Part shown: positions 15,947 to 24,782 of the stretch, piece by piece | Layout: each line of letters starts with the position of its first letter | Position numbering within the stretch: position 1 is the first letter of the stretch | Source of the DNA: DATARR01 sp036376245 | Lineage (GTDB): Bacteria; Acidobacteriota; Thermoanaerobaculia; Multivoradales; UBA5704 | Direction: 5' to 3' | Assembly (NCBI GenBank): GCA_036376245.1 | Contig: DASVAS010000023.1 | Location: 124,001-188,000, forward strand | DNA: 64,000 bases | Made by a program: the position numbers and the translations under genes | The notes under the pieces: generated by a model | What the model saw: the letters and a program-made list of their open reading frames with translations, nothing else | Told to the model about the DNA's origin: nothing | Database searches by the model: none

Positions 15947-17488
15947 ATGACCGTAGATATCCAGAGCAACGTTGGCAAGATCCTCGATTCCCTCGGGATC
16001 GAGTCCGAGAACCCCGGCGCCTTCGACGGCGCGTGGATCCAGACCCACGGCGAGCGGGTCGAGTCCCTGAACCCCGCCACGGGCGAGCCCATCGCCGCCG
16101 TGCGCAACGCTACGGAGCAGGATTACGAGCGCGTGGCCGCCGTCACCCTGGAGGCCTTCCGGGAGTGGCGCACCTGGCCGGCGCCCCGCCGCGGCGAGGT
16201 CGTCCGCCAGCTCGGCGAGGAGCTCCGCCAGCACAAAGAAGAGCTGGGCCGGCTGGTCACTCTCGAGGTCGGCAAGATCCTCTCCGAGGGCCGGGGCGAG
16301 GTGCAGGAGATGATCGACATGGCGGACCTGGCGGTCGGCATGTCGCGGCAGCTCTACGGCCTCACCATGCACTCCGAGCGCCCCAACCACCGCATGTACG
16401 AGCAGTGGCATCCGCTGGGCCCGGTGGGCATCATCACCGCCTTCAACTTCCCCGTCGCCGTCTGGGCCTGGAACGCCATGGTGGCCGCCGTCTGCGGCGA
16501 CTCGATGATCTGGAAGCCCTCGCACCAGTCGCCGCTCACCGCCATCGCGGTCACCAAGATCGCCGACCGCGTGCTCAAGGCCAACAACGCGCCGCCGATC
16601 TTCAACCTCGTCCTGGGGGGCCGCACCGGCGTGGGCGAGCGCCTGGTGGCCGACCGCCGCGTGCCGCTGATCTCGGCGACCGGCTCGACGCGCATGGGCC
16701 GCGAGGTGGGCAAGGTGGTGGCGGACCGCTTCGGCCGCTCCCTGCTGGAGCTGGGCGGCAACAACGGCATCGTGGTGATGGACGACGCCGACCTCGATCT
16801 GGCTCTCCGCGCCGTGCTCTTCGCGGCCGTGGGCACCGCCGGCCAGCGCTGCACCACCACCCGCCGCCTCTTCCTGCAGAAGGGGATCGCCGCCGAGATG
16901 AAGCGCCGCCTGCTGGCCGCCTACCCGTCGATCCCGATCGGCGATCCGAGCGAGCCGGGCGTCCTCATGGGTCCGCTGATCGACGAGCACGCGGTGGACA
17001 GCTACCTGAAGGCCCTGGAGCGGGTGAAGTCCGAGGGCGGCCGCATCCTCTACGGCGGCAAGAAGCTCGACCGTCCCGGCTACTTCGTGGAGCCGACGCT
17101 GGTCGAGGTCCCGCGTCCCCTGCCGATCACCTGCGACGAGACCTTCGCGCCCATCCTCTACCTCTTCGAGTTCAGCGATCTCGATGAAGCGATCGCGATC
17201 CACAACGACGTGCCGCAGGGCCTGTCGTCGGCCATCTTCACGCTGAACATGCGGAGCGCCGAGCGTTTCCTCTCGGCGGCGGGCAGCGACTGCGGCATCG
17301 CCAACGTGAACATCGGCACCTCCGGAGCCGAGATCGGCGGCGCCTTCGGCGGCGAGAAGGAGACCGGCGGCGGCCGCGAAGCCGGCTCCGACTCCTGGAA
17401 GGCCTACATGCGCCGGCAGACCTGCACGCTCAACTGGGGGACGGAATTGCCGCTGGCACAGGGAGTGGAGTTCAAGGTGGGGGCGTAG
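15947..17488 (+). CDS. Aldehyde dehydrogenase, ALDH7-like (aminoadipate-semialdehyde dehydrogenase)
   Basis: 513 residues. Oxidises an aldehyde to its acid with NAD(P)+. The catalytic cysteine is C302 in GQRCTTTRR and the general base is E268 in LELGGNNG. The C-terminal stretch (GTSGAEIGGAFGGEK, ETGGGREAGSDSWKAYMRR) is typical of ALDH7/antiquitin-type enzymes, which oxidise 2-aminoadipate-6-semialdehyde. With the saccharopine dehydrogenase-like gene at 12124 this points to lysine catabolism. ATG 15947 has AGGAGA 6 bp upstream. The 3' end overlaps the convergent lipid kinase gene by 17 bp. Confidence 0.93.
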   Translation: MTVDIQSNVGKILDSLGIESENPGAFDGAWIQTHGERVESLNPATGEPIAAVRNATEQDYERVAAVTLEAFREWRTWPAPRRGEVVRQLGEELRQHKEELGRLVTLEVGKILSEGRGEVQEMIDMADLAVGMSRQLYGLTMHSERPNHRMYEQWHPLGPVGIITAFNFPVAVWAWNAMVAAVCGDSMIWKPSHQSPLTAIAVTKIADRVLKANNAPPIFNLVLGGRTGVGERLVADRRVPLISATGSTRMGREVGKVVADRFGRSLLELGGNNGIVVMDDADLDLALRAVLFAAVGTAGQRCTTTRRLFLQKGIAAEMKRRLLAAYPSIPIGDPSEPGVLMGPLIDEHAVDSYLKALERVKSEGGRILYGGKKLDRPGYFVEPTLVEVPRPLPITCDETFAPILYLFEFSDLDEAIAIHNDVPQGLSSAIFTLNMRSAERFLSAAGSDCGIANVNIGTSGAEIGGAFGGEKETGGGREAGSDSWKAYMRRQTCTLNWGTELPLAQGVEFKVGA

Positions 17489-18359
17489 GGGCCGCCACCC
17501 GCAGCCCCGCGGGCACCACCTCCACCACCACCGGCTCCCCGGCCGCCATCGGCCGCACCGGCTCGCCGCCTCCGTACAGGGTCATCGGGCGGTCGATCGT
17601 GATCTCCGCCCGTCGTGTGCGCACGATCGTGCACGCCGGGTGGCCCACGTGGCCGCCGCCGTAGACCTTGGGGAAGAGGGAGAGGAGCAGCGGCTTGGGC
17701 ATCTCCCGCACGATCACCAGGTCCAGCAGACCGTCGTCGATCTCGGCCTGGGGGGCGATCCGCATGCCGCCTCCGAAGCGCGGGAGGTTGTTCACGTTGG
17801 TGAACATCACCTTGCCCTCGAAAGTGCCGCCGTCGTAGACGATCTTCATGCGCGGCGGCACGAAGGTCACCAGGGTGTGGATCACCGAATAGAAATAGAT
17901 GAGGGGGCCGCGGAGGAACTTCACCTCGTTGGCGAAGCGGGTGACCTCGGAATCGAAGCCCACGCCCGCGTAGCCGACGCAGTACGTCTTCCCCACCCGG
18001 GCGAGATCGATGCTGCGGATCTCCCCCGTGATTGCCCGCTCGACGGCGACTTCAAGATCCGGCGGAATCCCCAGGGTGCCGGCGAGATCGTTGCCGCTGC
18101 CCAGCGGGATCACGCCCAGCGCGCAGGAGGTGCCCGCCAGCCCCTGCACGGCGTGGTGCATCGTCCCGTCGCCGCCGCAGACGAGGAGACGCTCGACGCC
18201 GTCCTCGACGGCGCGGCGGGCCTGCTCCGCGAGATCCTCGACCTTGCGGCTCACCACCAGACCGGCGTTCCGGCGGGAGGCGAGGACGCGGATGCGGTCC
18301 AGGTGGGCCTTCCCCGTGCCACGGCCGGACGACGGATTCACCAGGAAGCGGATGGACAT
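17472..18359 (-). CDS. Diacylglycerol kinase-family lipid kinase (YegS/DagK type)
   Basis: 295 residues. It phosphorylates a lipid alcohol such as diacylglycerol, sphingoid base or a related lipid using ATP. The N-terminal catalytic domain has VNPSSGRGTGK, the nucleotide motif GGDGTMHHAVQG (about 62-73) and LGSGNDLAG (about 86-94); the C-terminal beta-sandwich is complete. Lipid specificity cannot be inferred. It starts 2 bp before the end of the transporter gene's stop region on the same strand (the upstream gene ends at 18361), so the two are likely co-transcribed. Confidence 0.92.
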   Translation of the reverse strand: MSIRFLVNPSSGRGTGKAHLDRIRVLASRRNAGLVVSRKVEDLAEQARRAVEDGVERLLVCGGDGTMHHAVQGLAGTSCALGVIPLGSGNDLAGTLGIPPDLEVAVERAITGEIRSIDLARVGKTYCVGYAGVGFDSEVTRFANEVKFLRGPLIYFYSVIHTLVTFVPPRMKIVYDGGTFEGKVMFTNVNNLPRFGGGMRIAPQAEIDDGLLDLVIVREMPKPLLLSLFPKVYGGGHVGHPACTIVRTRRAEITIDRPMTLYGGGEPVRPMAAGEPVVVEVVPAGLRVAAPTPPP

Positions 18360-18360
18360 C

Positions 18361-19884
18361 TCAGGCCTCCATCACCGCGACGATGTCTTCAGGAAGGGCC
18401 GGCTCCCGCTTCCCCGTCCACGCCGTCACTGCCAGCAGGACTACGAACGAGGCGGCCAGCGAGACGGCGGTGGGCAACGCCCCAGGAGGGAGCGGCGGCT
18501 TCGGCAGCCCAGGGAAGAACGCCTGCCGGGCCAGGAACTCCAGAGCCAGGTTCACCACCGTGCCGGTGACGATCGACGCCGTGGCCGCCGCGGCGGTCAC
18601 CCGCTTCCAGTTCAGCCCCACGGCCAGCGCCGGCGCCAGGGCCGCGCCGAAGGTGCCGAAGGCGAAGGTTCCCAGGAGCGCGATCAGGTCCCCATAGACC
18701 AGGGCCAGACCCGCCGCCGCCAGGGTGACGACGACGGTGGCGATCCTCCCCCAGCGCACCTCGTCGCGGATCGGACGCCCCAGCGCTTTGGGGAGGTCCC
18801 GCACCAGGCAGGACGCCCCCAGGGTCATGAAGGAATCGGCGGTGGACATGATCGCGGAGAGGATTCCCGCCACCGCCAATCCGGCCAGCCACTCGGGGGC
18901 GAACCCCAGGAGGAAGGCGGGAGCGGCGTCGTCCGGCCTTTCCAGCGGCGCCATCCTGCCCTGCGCGACCAGCGCCGGCACGGCGAGCCCGATCCCCAGC
19001 CAGATCAGCAGGCAGAGCGCCTGGGAAGAGCCGAGGACCAGCGGCAGCCACTTCAGGCGCCGCGGATCCTTGATCATGTAGAACTTGTGGAGCATGTGCG
19101 GCTGGCCCAGCACGCCGATGCCGAAGACGAAGAAGAAGCCCATGGCGGTCAGCGCCGGGGTGTCGCCGAGCGGCTCCAGGAACTGCCGGCCGAAGCGCTC
19201 GGAGCCGGCGATGCCGCGGGTGACGTTCTCGAACCCGCCGCCGGCGTCCATGGCGTACCAGAAGACGGCCACGGCGGCCAGGACCATCAAGGCGCCCTGG
19301 AAGACGTCCGTGTAGATCCCCGCCACCATGCCTCCCGCCACGGCATAGAAGAGGAGGACGGCGAGGCCGATCCCCACCGCGGCCGGCATGCCCCAGGCTC
19401 CCAGGGATTCCCGGAATCCCAGGACAGCCTCCAGCAGCGTCCCCATCGCCAGGAGCTGCGCCCCGAGGTAGCCGATCGTCCCGACCAGGATGGCCACCGC
19501 CGCCGCGCCCGAGGCCGCCCGGCTGTCGTAGCGGGCGAGCACGGCGTCCGGGATCGTGTAGACCTCCCGCGCCTCGGCCAGCAGGCGCAGCCGCTTGGCG
19601 AGAGCCCATCCCAGCAGCGCGGGCGTGAAGCCGATCGACAGATTGATGAACAGGGACGACAGCCCGATCCGGTAGGTCAGCCCCGGACCACCCAGGAAGA
19701 CGAAGCCGCTGAACGCCGCCGCCATGGTGGCGAGGCCGGTGACGACCACTCCCAGCTCCTGGCGGGCGATCCAGAAGTCGCGGGCCGTCCGGGTGCGGCG
19801 CAGGGCCCAGACTCCGAGCGCGGCGCAGGCCAGGAAGTAGACCAGCGTCGAGATGACGATCAGCGGGCGGTCGAGGATCGGCAC
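18361..19884 (-). CDS. Sodium:solute symporter (SSS family)
   Basis: 507 residues with about 13 predicted membrane helices. The family signature region is visible in helix 2-3 (FSGFVFLGGPGLTYRIGLSSLFINLSIGF) and around helix 8-9 (ILSAIMSTADSFMTLGAS), where Ser/Thr residues normally hold the sodium ion. The transported solute cannot be told from sequence; neighbours give no decisive clue. It is encoded directly after a small membrane protein (1-bp gap), the usual pairing of this transporter group with a short subunit-like protein. Confidence 0.92.
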   Translation of the reverse strand: MPILDRPLIVISTLVYFLACAALGVWALRRTRTARDFWIARQELGVVVTGLATMAAAFSGFVFLGGPGLTYRIGLSSLFINLSIGFTPALLGWALAKRLRLLAEAREVYTIPDAVLARYDSRAASGAAAVAILVGTIGYLGAQLLAMGTLLEAVLGFRESLGAWGMPAAVGIGLAVLLFYAVAGGMVAGIYTDVFQGALMVLAAVAVFWYAMDAGGGFENVTRGIAGSERFGRQFLEPLGDTPALTAMGFFFVFGIGVLGQPHMLHKFYMIKDPRRLKWLPLVLGSSQALCLLIWLGIGLAVPALVAQGRMAPLERPDDAAPAFLLGFAPEWLAGLAVAGILSAIMSTADSFMTLGASCLVRDLPKALGRPIRDEVRWGRIATVVVTLAAAGLALVYGDLIALLGTFAFGTFGAALAPALAVGLNWKRVTAAAATASIVTGTVVNLALEFLARQAFFPGLPKPPLPPGALPTAVSLAASFVVLLAVTAWTGKREPALPEDIVAVMEA

Positions 19885-19885
19885 C

Positions 19886-20281
19886 TCAGACCTCCCCGCG
19901 GAGCTTGCGGATGCGTTCGAGATCCTCCTCCCGCAGCTCCCGCTCGAAGGTCGCCGCGTAGAGGAAACCGAGCAGGAGAAGGGGAACGGGGACGAGGACG
20001 AACAGCATCAGGGCCGTGGCCAGGGGCAGGCCTCCGATGTCAGGCCCACCTTCAGGCAGGGCCAGGATCGCGAACAGCCCGCCCGCCAGCAGGAGCCAGA
20101 CGAGCCCCAGCGGCCAGCCGATCCTTCCGAGGCGTTTCGCTCCCAGGGCGATCAGCGCCACCGGAAAGGTCGCGCCCGCGAACGCCGCCAGCCAAGGCCC
20201 CAGGGGGGAGCCGAAGCAGAACGCGGCGACGGCGGCCAGCGCGGCGAGCGCCAGCAGGACGATGGCGGCACGGTGGGCCAA
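19886..20281 (-). CDS. Small membrane protein partner of the symporter
   Basis: 131 residues with about four hydrophobic segments (about 5-25, 28-47, 57-77 and 88-108) and a charged, helical C-terminus ending RIRKLRGEV. Short membrane proteins of this kind commonly precede SSS symporter genes and may stabilise or regulate the transporter; this role is inference from position. The gene ends 1 bp before the symporter start, strongly suggesting co-translation. No catalytic motif is seen. Confidence 0.75.
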   Translation of the reverse strand: MAHRAAIVLLALAALAAVAAFCFGSPLGPWLAAFAGATFPVALIALGAKRLGRIGWPLGLVWLLLAGGLFAILALPEGGPDIGGLPLATALMLFVLVPVPLLLLGFLYAATFERELREEDLERIRKLRGEV

Positions 20282-20324
20282 GAGGGCTCCTTCGGGAACC
20301 CAGGGATTCTAATATCATCCGGCC

Positions 20325-20654
20325 ATGCCCAAGCCGCGGATCCAGATCCTCGTCTGCCTCAACGAGCGCCCTCCCGAGAGCCCCAAGCCGAGCTGCGCGC
20401 CCCGGGGCTCTCTGGAGGTCTACCACCGCTTCAAGGACCGGGTGAAGGAGCTCGGCATCCGCGACCACGTGATGGTGGTCCGCACCGGCTGCCTCAAGCA
20501 CTGCAGCCAGGGGATCACCGTGGCCGTCTGGCCGTTCAACCTCTGGTATCGCGGCGTGACGGTGGACGACGTCGAGGAGATCCTCCAGACGACGGTCCTG
20601 GAGGACGGCCGCGAGGTCGAGCGGCTCCGGATGCCCGACATCCCCTGGGAGTAG
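20325..20654 (+). CDS. Thioredoxin-like [2Fe-2S] ferredoxin
   Basis: 109 residues with four cysteines at 11, 23, 56 and 60, spaced as in thioredoxin-like (Shethna-type) 2Fe-2S ferredoxins: C-x11-C near the N-terminus and C-x3-C later (TGCLKHCSQGI). The segment GITVAVWPFNLWYRGVTVDDVEEIL closes the fold as in that family. These proteins carry electrons in the cytoplasm; the partner here is unknown. The gene stands alone between divergent and convergent neighbours. Confidence 0.88.
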   Translation: MPKPRIQILVCLNERPPESPKPSCAPRGSLEVYHRFKDRVKELGIRDHVMVVRTGCLKHCSQGITVAVWPFNLWYRGVTVDDVEEILQTTVLEDGREVERLRMPDIPWE

Positions 20655-20660
20655 CCCCCT

Positions 20661-21599
20661 CTAGGCTCGGAGAGCCGCGCCGCCGTTCCGCAGGCGCCGC
20701 ACCTCCCGCGGAGTCATCCCGAGCTCCTTCCGGAAGGCGTTCGTGAAGTGGCTGTGGCTCGCGAAGCCCAGGCTCAGCGCCAGCTCGCTCAGGTCCTCTT
20801 CCCCGGCGAGGAGGATCTCCAGCGCCTGCCGCAGGCGCAAGCGGTTCAGGTACCGGTGGATCGGCACGCCGGTCTCCTCCTTGAAGACGCGGCACAGGTG
20901 GAAGGTCGAGACGTGCAGCGCCCGGCCGATGTCGGTCAACCGCAGTTTCTCCCCTACGCTGCGTTGGAGCAGCGCCTTCGTGTCCTCCACATAGTCGCGC
21001 CGCGCCCGGTCCAGATCGCGGCGGCGCGGGGCCGGCCGGTCCCGCAGCCGGGAGCATCCCTCGGCCACCTCTCCCAGGATCCGGAGGACCGCCGCCTCCA
21101 GGGCCATGGGATCCTGAGGCTCCTTCCCGCGAAGGCGCTGGATCAGCAGACGCTGGCGGAGGTAGGCGCGGGAGAGCCCGAAGGCATAGGGCTGAGGGAA
21201 CAGGGCCCCCGGCCTCTCCGCCGCCGTGGGGTCGTAATCGGCCATCACCTCCAGCATTGTCTCCTGGCGGACCGAGATCGCGCTGCCGTGATCGCAGCAG
21301 CCGAACGGATGCTCCGAGCGGAAAGGCGCCGCCGGGTTGTAGAGCAGAACCGCCGTCGAGTCGATCACCGTGGACCGCCCCCGGGCGTGCAGGACGAAGG
21401 CCCCGGCATGCACGAAACTGATGACGTGCCAGGATTGTCGTCTCTCTTCGGACATCTCTTGCCGGCCCTGGGAGCAGTCCCAGCGGGTCAACCCGAACCC
21501 CGGGGCCGTGAACAGCCAGTCGATGGTCATTCCTGACAACCCTGACAACGTCCCGGCCTCTCCAAAGGCCGGCTCCATTCGGTCGATCATGAGGCTCAA
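20661..21599 (-). CDS. AraC-family transcription regulator
   Basis: 312 residues. The C-terminal 100 residues hold two helix-turn-helix units typical of AraC proteins: LTDIGRALHVSTFHLCRVFKEETG and LSELALSLGFASHSHFTNAFRKELGMTPREVR. The N-terminal half is a cupin-like effector domain (a HVISFVHAGAFVLHARG stretch) of unknown ligand. The start may be M1, M5 or M8; M1 (21599) is listed. It is divergent from the winged-helix/TPR regulator gene, sharing an upstream region that carries 11-bp-spaced repeats. Confidence 0.9.
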   Translation of the reverse strand: MSLMIDRMEPAFGEAGTLSGLSGMTIDWLFTAPGFGLTRWDCSQGRQEMSEERRQSWHVISFVHAGAFVLHARGRSTVIDSTAVLLYNPAAPFRSEHPFGCCDHGSAISVRQETMLEVMADYDPTAAERPGALFPQPYAFGLSRAYLRQRLLIQRLRGKEPQDPMALEAAVLRILGEVAEGCSRLRDRPAPRRRDLDRARRDYVEDTKALLQRSVGEKLRLTDIGRALHVSTFHLCRVFKEETGVPIHRYLNRLRLRQALEILLAGEEDLSELALSLGFASHSHFTNAFRKELGMTPREVRRLRNGGAALRA

Positions 21600-21661
21600 C
21601 CTCCATCTCGTCTGCCCTCTGCCCTCACCGTACGTCCGGAGGGAAAAGGCGTTGATCGACC

Positions 21662-21692
21662 GGGGATTAGGAGGGGATTAGAGGAAGATTAG
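21662..21692. promoter_or_regulatory. Three GATTAG repeats spaced exactly 11 bp
   Basis: GATTAG occurs at 21665-21670, 21676-21681 and 21687-21692, the first two inside GGGGATTAG. An 11-bp direct-repeat spacing places sites on one face of the helix and is the usual layout for OmpR/PhoB-type winged-helix regulators, the class encoded by the gene 64 bp downstream. This suggests autoregulation, and perhaps control of the divergent AraC gene. A TATAAT hexamer follows at 21741-21746. Confidence 0.5.
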
Positions 21693-21755
21693 CGCCCGTT
21701 CGCGAGGCCGGGGCCGCGGGGAGCCCCTGTGATCTCCCCCTATAATGAGCTGACG

Positions 21756-23660
21756 GTGAAAGACTCCAGCCCGCCCGCGCCTCCCCGCCGCCTGTTGTTC
21801 GACGACTTCGAGCTGCGTCTCGACAGCGGCGAGCTGCTGCGGTCCGGCTCTGCGGTCAAGCTCCAGCCCCTGCCCACCAAGGTCCTGGAGGTCCTCGCCG
21901 CCCGTTCCGGCGAGGTCGTCAGCCGGGAGGAGATCCGTCAGCTCGTCTGGGGAGACGCCTTCCTCGATTTCGACAGCAGCCTCAACTTCTGCATCCTGCA
22001 GATCCGCAAGGCGCTGGAGGACTCGGCCACGGAGCCGCGCTACGTCGAGACGGTCCCCAAACGCGGATACCGGTTCCTCCGGCCTGTGCGGGTCGAGCCG
22101 CCGCCGGAAGCGGAGCCCGCGCCGGAGCCGCGGGCGCGGTGGCCCGTGGCGGCCGGAGTCGGCATGGCGGCGTTGGCGATCCTCCTTGTGGTCCTGTTGG
22201 TCGCGAGCCGCCGCCTCGGTCCCTTTCACTCCACTCCCCGGCTGGCGGTGCTCCCCCTGGAGTGCCGGAGCGCGGAGGCCGCCGACCGGCCGGTCTGCGA
22301 CGGGATCACCGAAGCGATCACCGCCGAGTTGAGCCGCCGCTTCCCGCGCGACCTGGAGGTGATCGCCCCCGGCTCCGCCCTGGCCTACGGGAGGAGCCTG
22401 AAGGACCAGCAGGAGATCGGAGAGAAGCTGGGGGCCACCCATCTCCTCCAGGGCACAGCCGATCCGTCCGGCGGACAGATCCGGATCGCGATGCGGCTGA
22501 CGCGCGGTAAGGATCTTCTCTGGAAGGAGAGCTTCGAGACGGATCTGGGAGACGCCCCGCTCCTCTACGGGCAACTGGTCCGCCGGGTCGCCCAGGAGCT
22601 CGGCCTTCCTCCGCCGCCTTCGGAGCCGAGGAAGGTCGCCAAACGGTCCGCGGCGGGTCACGAGCGCTACCTTCAAGGGCTCTACCGTCTGCGTCAGCGG
22701 GAATGGAAGAAGGCCGCCGCCGTCCTGCACGAAGCGGTCACCCTGGATCCTGACTACGCTCCGGCGCATGCCGCATTGGCTCACTCGTACTTAGAACAGG
22801 ACATTGACCTTGCAGAAGCCGCGGCACGCCGGGCGCTGGAGCTCGATCCTCAAAGCGCCGACGCTTACGCTGTCCTGGGATCAGCCCACCTGCTCAGACA
22901 CGACTGGAAGGAAGGCGGCCGGGAGTTGCGCAAGGCTCTGGCCTTGAACCCTGGCCTGACGGACGCTCACCACTGGTATGCATTCTGGTTATCGTTCCAG
23001 GGACGTCATGACGAGGCCATCTCATCCATCGAGAGAGCCATTGATCTCGACCCGGCATCCATGCTCGTGGGCTCCGACTACGCCTGGGTTTATTACCTGG
23101 CTCGCCGGTACGAAGACGCGATCCGGAGATCCAGGGATACATTAGCGTTGATTCCTGTGAACCAAACCTCGTTGCCCAGGGCAGCGCATGATGGCAAGTA
23201 CTTTTCCTACATTCACATCCTGCACAGCGCGCGGGAAGCCGGCGATCAGGAGACAGCCCTCGATGCGGGCAAACAGCTGATGGAGATGTCGGGGGTCGGC
23301 ACAGAGGCAAAGCTCCTGCGGAGCCTGCCGGACCTATGGAGATGGAGAGGCGCCAGGGATCGGAACCGGCCGCCGTCCTACGAAGGCGCGAGAGTCGCTG
23401 TCCTGCTGGGCGATCAAGACCGGTCGCTGAAGATCCTGGAGCAGGTGTGCCAACGGAAGGGGGACTGGTGGGTGCTCTCCATCGCTGTGGACCCGGTCTT
23501 CGACCCCCTTCGCTCAGATCCCCGCTTCCCCAAAATTCTCGACTGCCTGGGGTTGCCTATCCCAGCACCGGCAGCAGCCCGCTCGACACCAGATCCCGGT
23601 TGGCGGGCGTCAGCGCGTGGCGGTACTGCCGCGCCAGCTCCGCCGTATCTTCCCGCGTGA
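21756..23660 (+). CDS. Winged-helix (Trans_reg_C) regulator with membrane segment, TolB-like and TPR domains
   Basis: About 634 residues. The N-terminus is an OmpR/PhoB-type winged helix (about 10-105, ending YVETVPKRGYRFL). A single membrane helix follows (about 130-148), then a TolB-N/adenylate cyclase-like segment (AVLPLECRS...) and several TPRs (about 300-480, with A-x-AHAALAHSYLEQ patterns). This CadC/ToxR-like layout suggests a membrane-bound regulator that reads a periplasmic signal. GTG 21756 is preferred over GTG 21729 because a TATAAT at 21741 would leave the earlier codon outside the transcript. The last 34 residues are antisense to mqnC, suggesting a lost original stop. Confidence 0.85.
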   Translation: MKDSSPPAPPRRLLFDDFELRLDSGELLRSGSAVKLQPLPTKVLEVLAARSGEVVSREEIRQLVWGDAFLDFDSSLNFCILQIRKALEDSATEPRYVETVPKRGYRFLRPVRVEPPPEAEPAPEPRARWPVAAGVGMAALAILLVVLLVASRRLGPFHSTPRLAVLPLECRSAEAADRPVCDGITEAITAELSRRFPRDLEVIAPGSALAYGRSLKDQQEIGEKLGATHLLQGTADPSGGQIRIAMRLTRGKDLLWKESFETDLGDAPLLYGQLVRRVAQELGLPPPPSEPRKVAKRSAAGHERYLQGLYRLRQREWKKAAAVLHEAVTLDPDYAPAHAALAHSYLEQDIDLAEAAARRALELDPQSADAYAVLGSAHLLRHDWKEGGRELRKALALNPGLTDAHHWYAFWLSFQGRHDEAISSIERAIDLDPASMLVGSDYAWVYYLARRYEDAIRRSRDTLALIPVNQTSLPRAAHDGKYFSYIHILHSAREAGDQETALDAGKQLMEMSGVGTEAKLLRSLPDLWRWRGARDRNRPPSYEGARVAVLLGDQDRSLKILEQVCQRKGDWWVLSIAVDPVFDPLRSDPRFPKILDCLGLPIPAPAAARSTPDPGWRASARGGTAAPAPPYLPA

Positions 23661-24744
23661 CCAGGCGCTCGTAGAGGTTGGTGCGCTGGCGGGGGGTGTA
23701 GCCGGCGGCGAGGATGAGGTGCTCCATCTCGTCCTGGCTCATCCGGTAGGAGGTGCCGGCCGAGGCGACCACGTTCTCCTCGATCATGATCGAGCCCATG
23801 TCGTCCGCTCCGAAGGAAAGGGCGGCCTGGCCGATCTTCTTGCCCTGGGTCACCCAGCTCGTCTGGAAATGGACGATGTTGTCGAAGAACAGCCGCGAGA
23901 CGGCCAGCGTCCGCAGGTACTCCTCGGCGTAGGTCTCGGGCACGTCCGGCATGTCGGTGTGCTCGTGCTGGAAGGTCCAGGAGATGAAAGCCGTGAAGCC
24001 GCCGGTCTCGTCCTGGAGGTCGCGCACCCGCTGGAAGTGCTCCACCCGGGCGGTGATGGGCTCGCCCATGCCGTACATCATGGTCGCCGAGGTGCGCAGG
24101 CCGTTGCGGTGCGCCTGGCGCATGACGTCGATCCATTCCTCGGCCGAGGTCTTGGGGTAGGCCAGCACCTCCTTGCGCACCGGGTCCGAGAGGATCTCGG
24201 CGCCGCCGCCGGGGATGGACATGAGGCCGGCCGCCTTGAGGCGGGCGATCACGTCATAGAAGCTCATCCGCTCCTTGCGGGCGATGAACTTGACCTCCGG
24301 GGGCGAGAAGGCGTGGACGTGCAGGGCCGGGTAGCTCGACCGCAGGTAGCGCAGCAGGTCCTCGTAGTAGCTGAGGGGCAGGTCGGGATGCACGCCCCCC
24401 TGCATGAGGATGCCCGTGCCGTTGAGCGCCAGCGTCTCCTCGACCTTGCGGCCGATCTCCTCGAACGGGAGCAGGTACCCTTCGGGGTCGCCCGGCGGCC
24501 GGTAGAAGGCGCAGAACCGGCACTTGTAGACGCAGACGTTGGTGTAGTTGATGTTGCGGTCGATGTTGTAGGTGGCGACCCTGGGGTCGTTGAAGCGGTT
24601 CCGCACCTCGTTGGCGGCGATCCCCAGATCGAGGAGGTCGCCTTCGAGGAGCAGAGTATGGGCATCGCCGGCCGAGATGCGGCGGCCGGACACGGCGTCG
24701 TCAAGGATTTGCTGTACGGGTCGTCCTGAAGGTTCCAGGTTCAT
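23557..24744 (-). CDS. mqnC: Cyclic dehypoxanthinyl futalosine synthase MqnC
   Basis: 395 residues. Radical-SAM enzyme of the futalosine route to menaquinone, cyclising dehypoxanthinyl futalosine. The iron-sulfur motif C-x3-C-x2-C is at C71, C75 and C78 (CVYKCRFC), followed by the family stretch GTGILMQGGVHPDLPL and GGGAEIL. Length and C-terminus (DLVSSGLLPVLG) are normal. It follows mqnA by a short gap on the same strand, so the two futalosine genes are linked. The 3' end overlaps the convergent regulator gene by 104 bp. Confidence 0.94.
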   Translation of the reverse strand: MNLEPSGRPVQQILDDAVSGRRISAGDAHTLLLEGDLLDLGIAANEVRNRFNDPRVATYNIDRNINYTNVCVYKCRFCAFYRPPGDPEGYLLPFEEIGRKVEETLALNGTGILMQGGVHPDLPLSYYEDLLRYLRSSYPALHVHAFSPPEVKFIARKERMSFYDVIARLKAAGLMSIPGGGAEILSDPVRKEVLAYPKTSAEEWIDVMRQAHRNGLRTSATMMYGMGEPITARVEHFQRVRDLQDETGGFTAFISWTFQHEHTDMPDVPETYAEEYLRTLAVSRLFFDNIVHFQTSWVTQGKKIGQAALSFGADDMGSIMIEENVVASAGTSYRMSQDEMEHLILAAGYTPRQRTNLYERLVTREDTAELARQYRHALTPANRDLVSSGLLPVLG

Positions 24745-24782
24745 GGCACCCTTACTTTACTACGGGCTCGGCGGGAGCGGCG

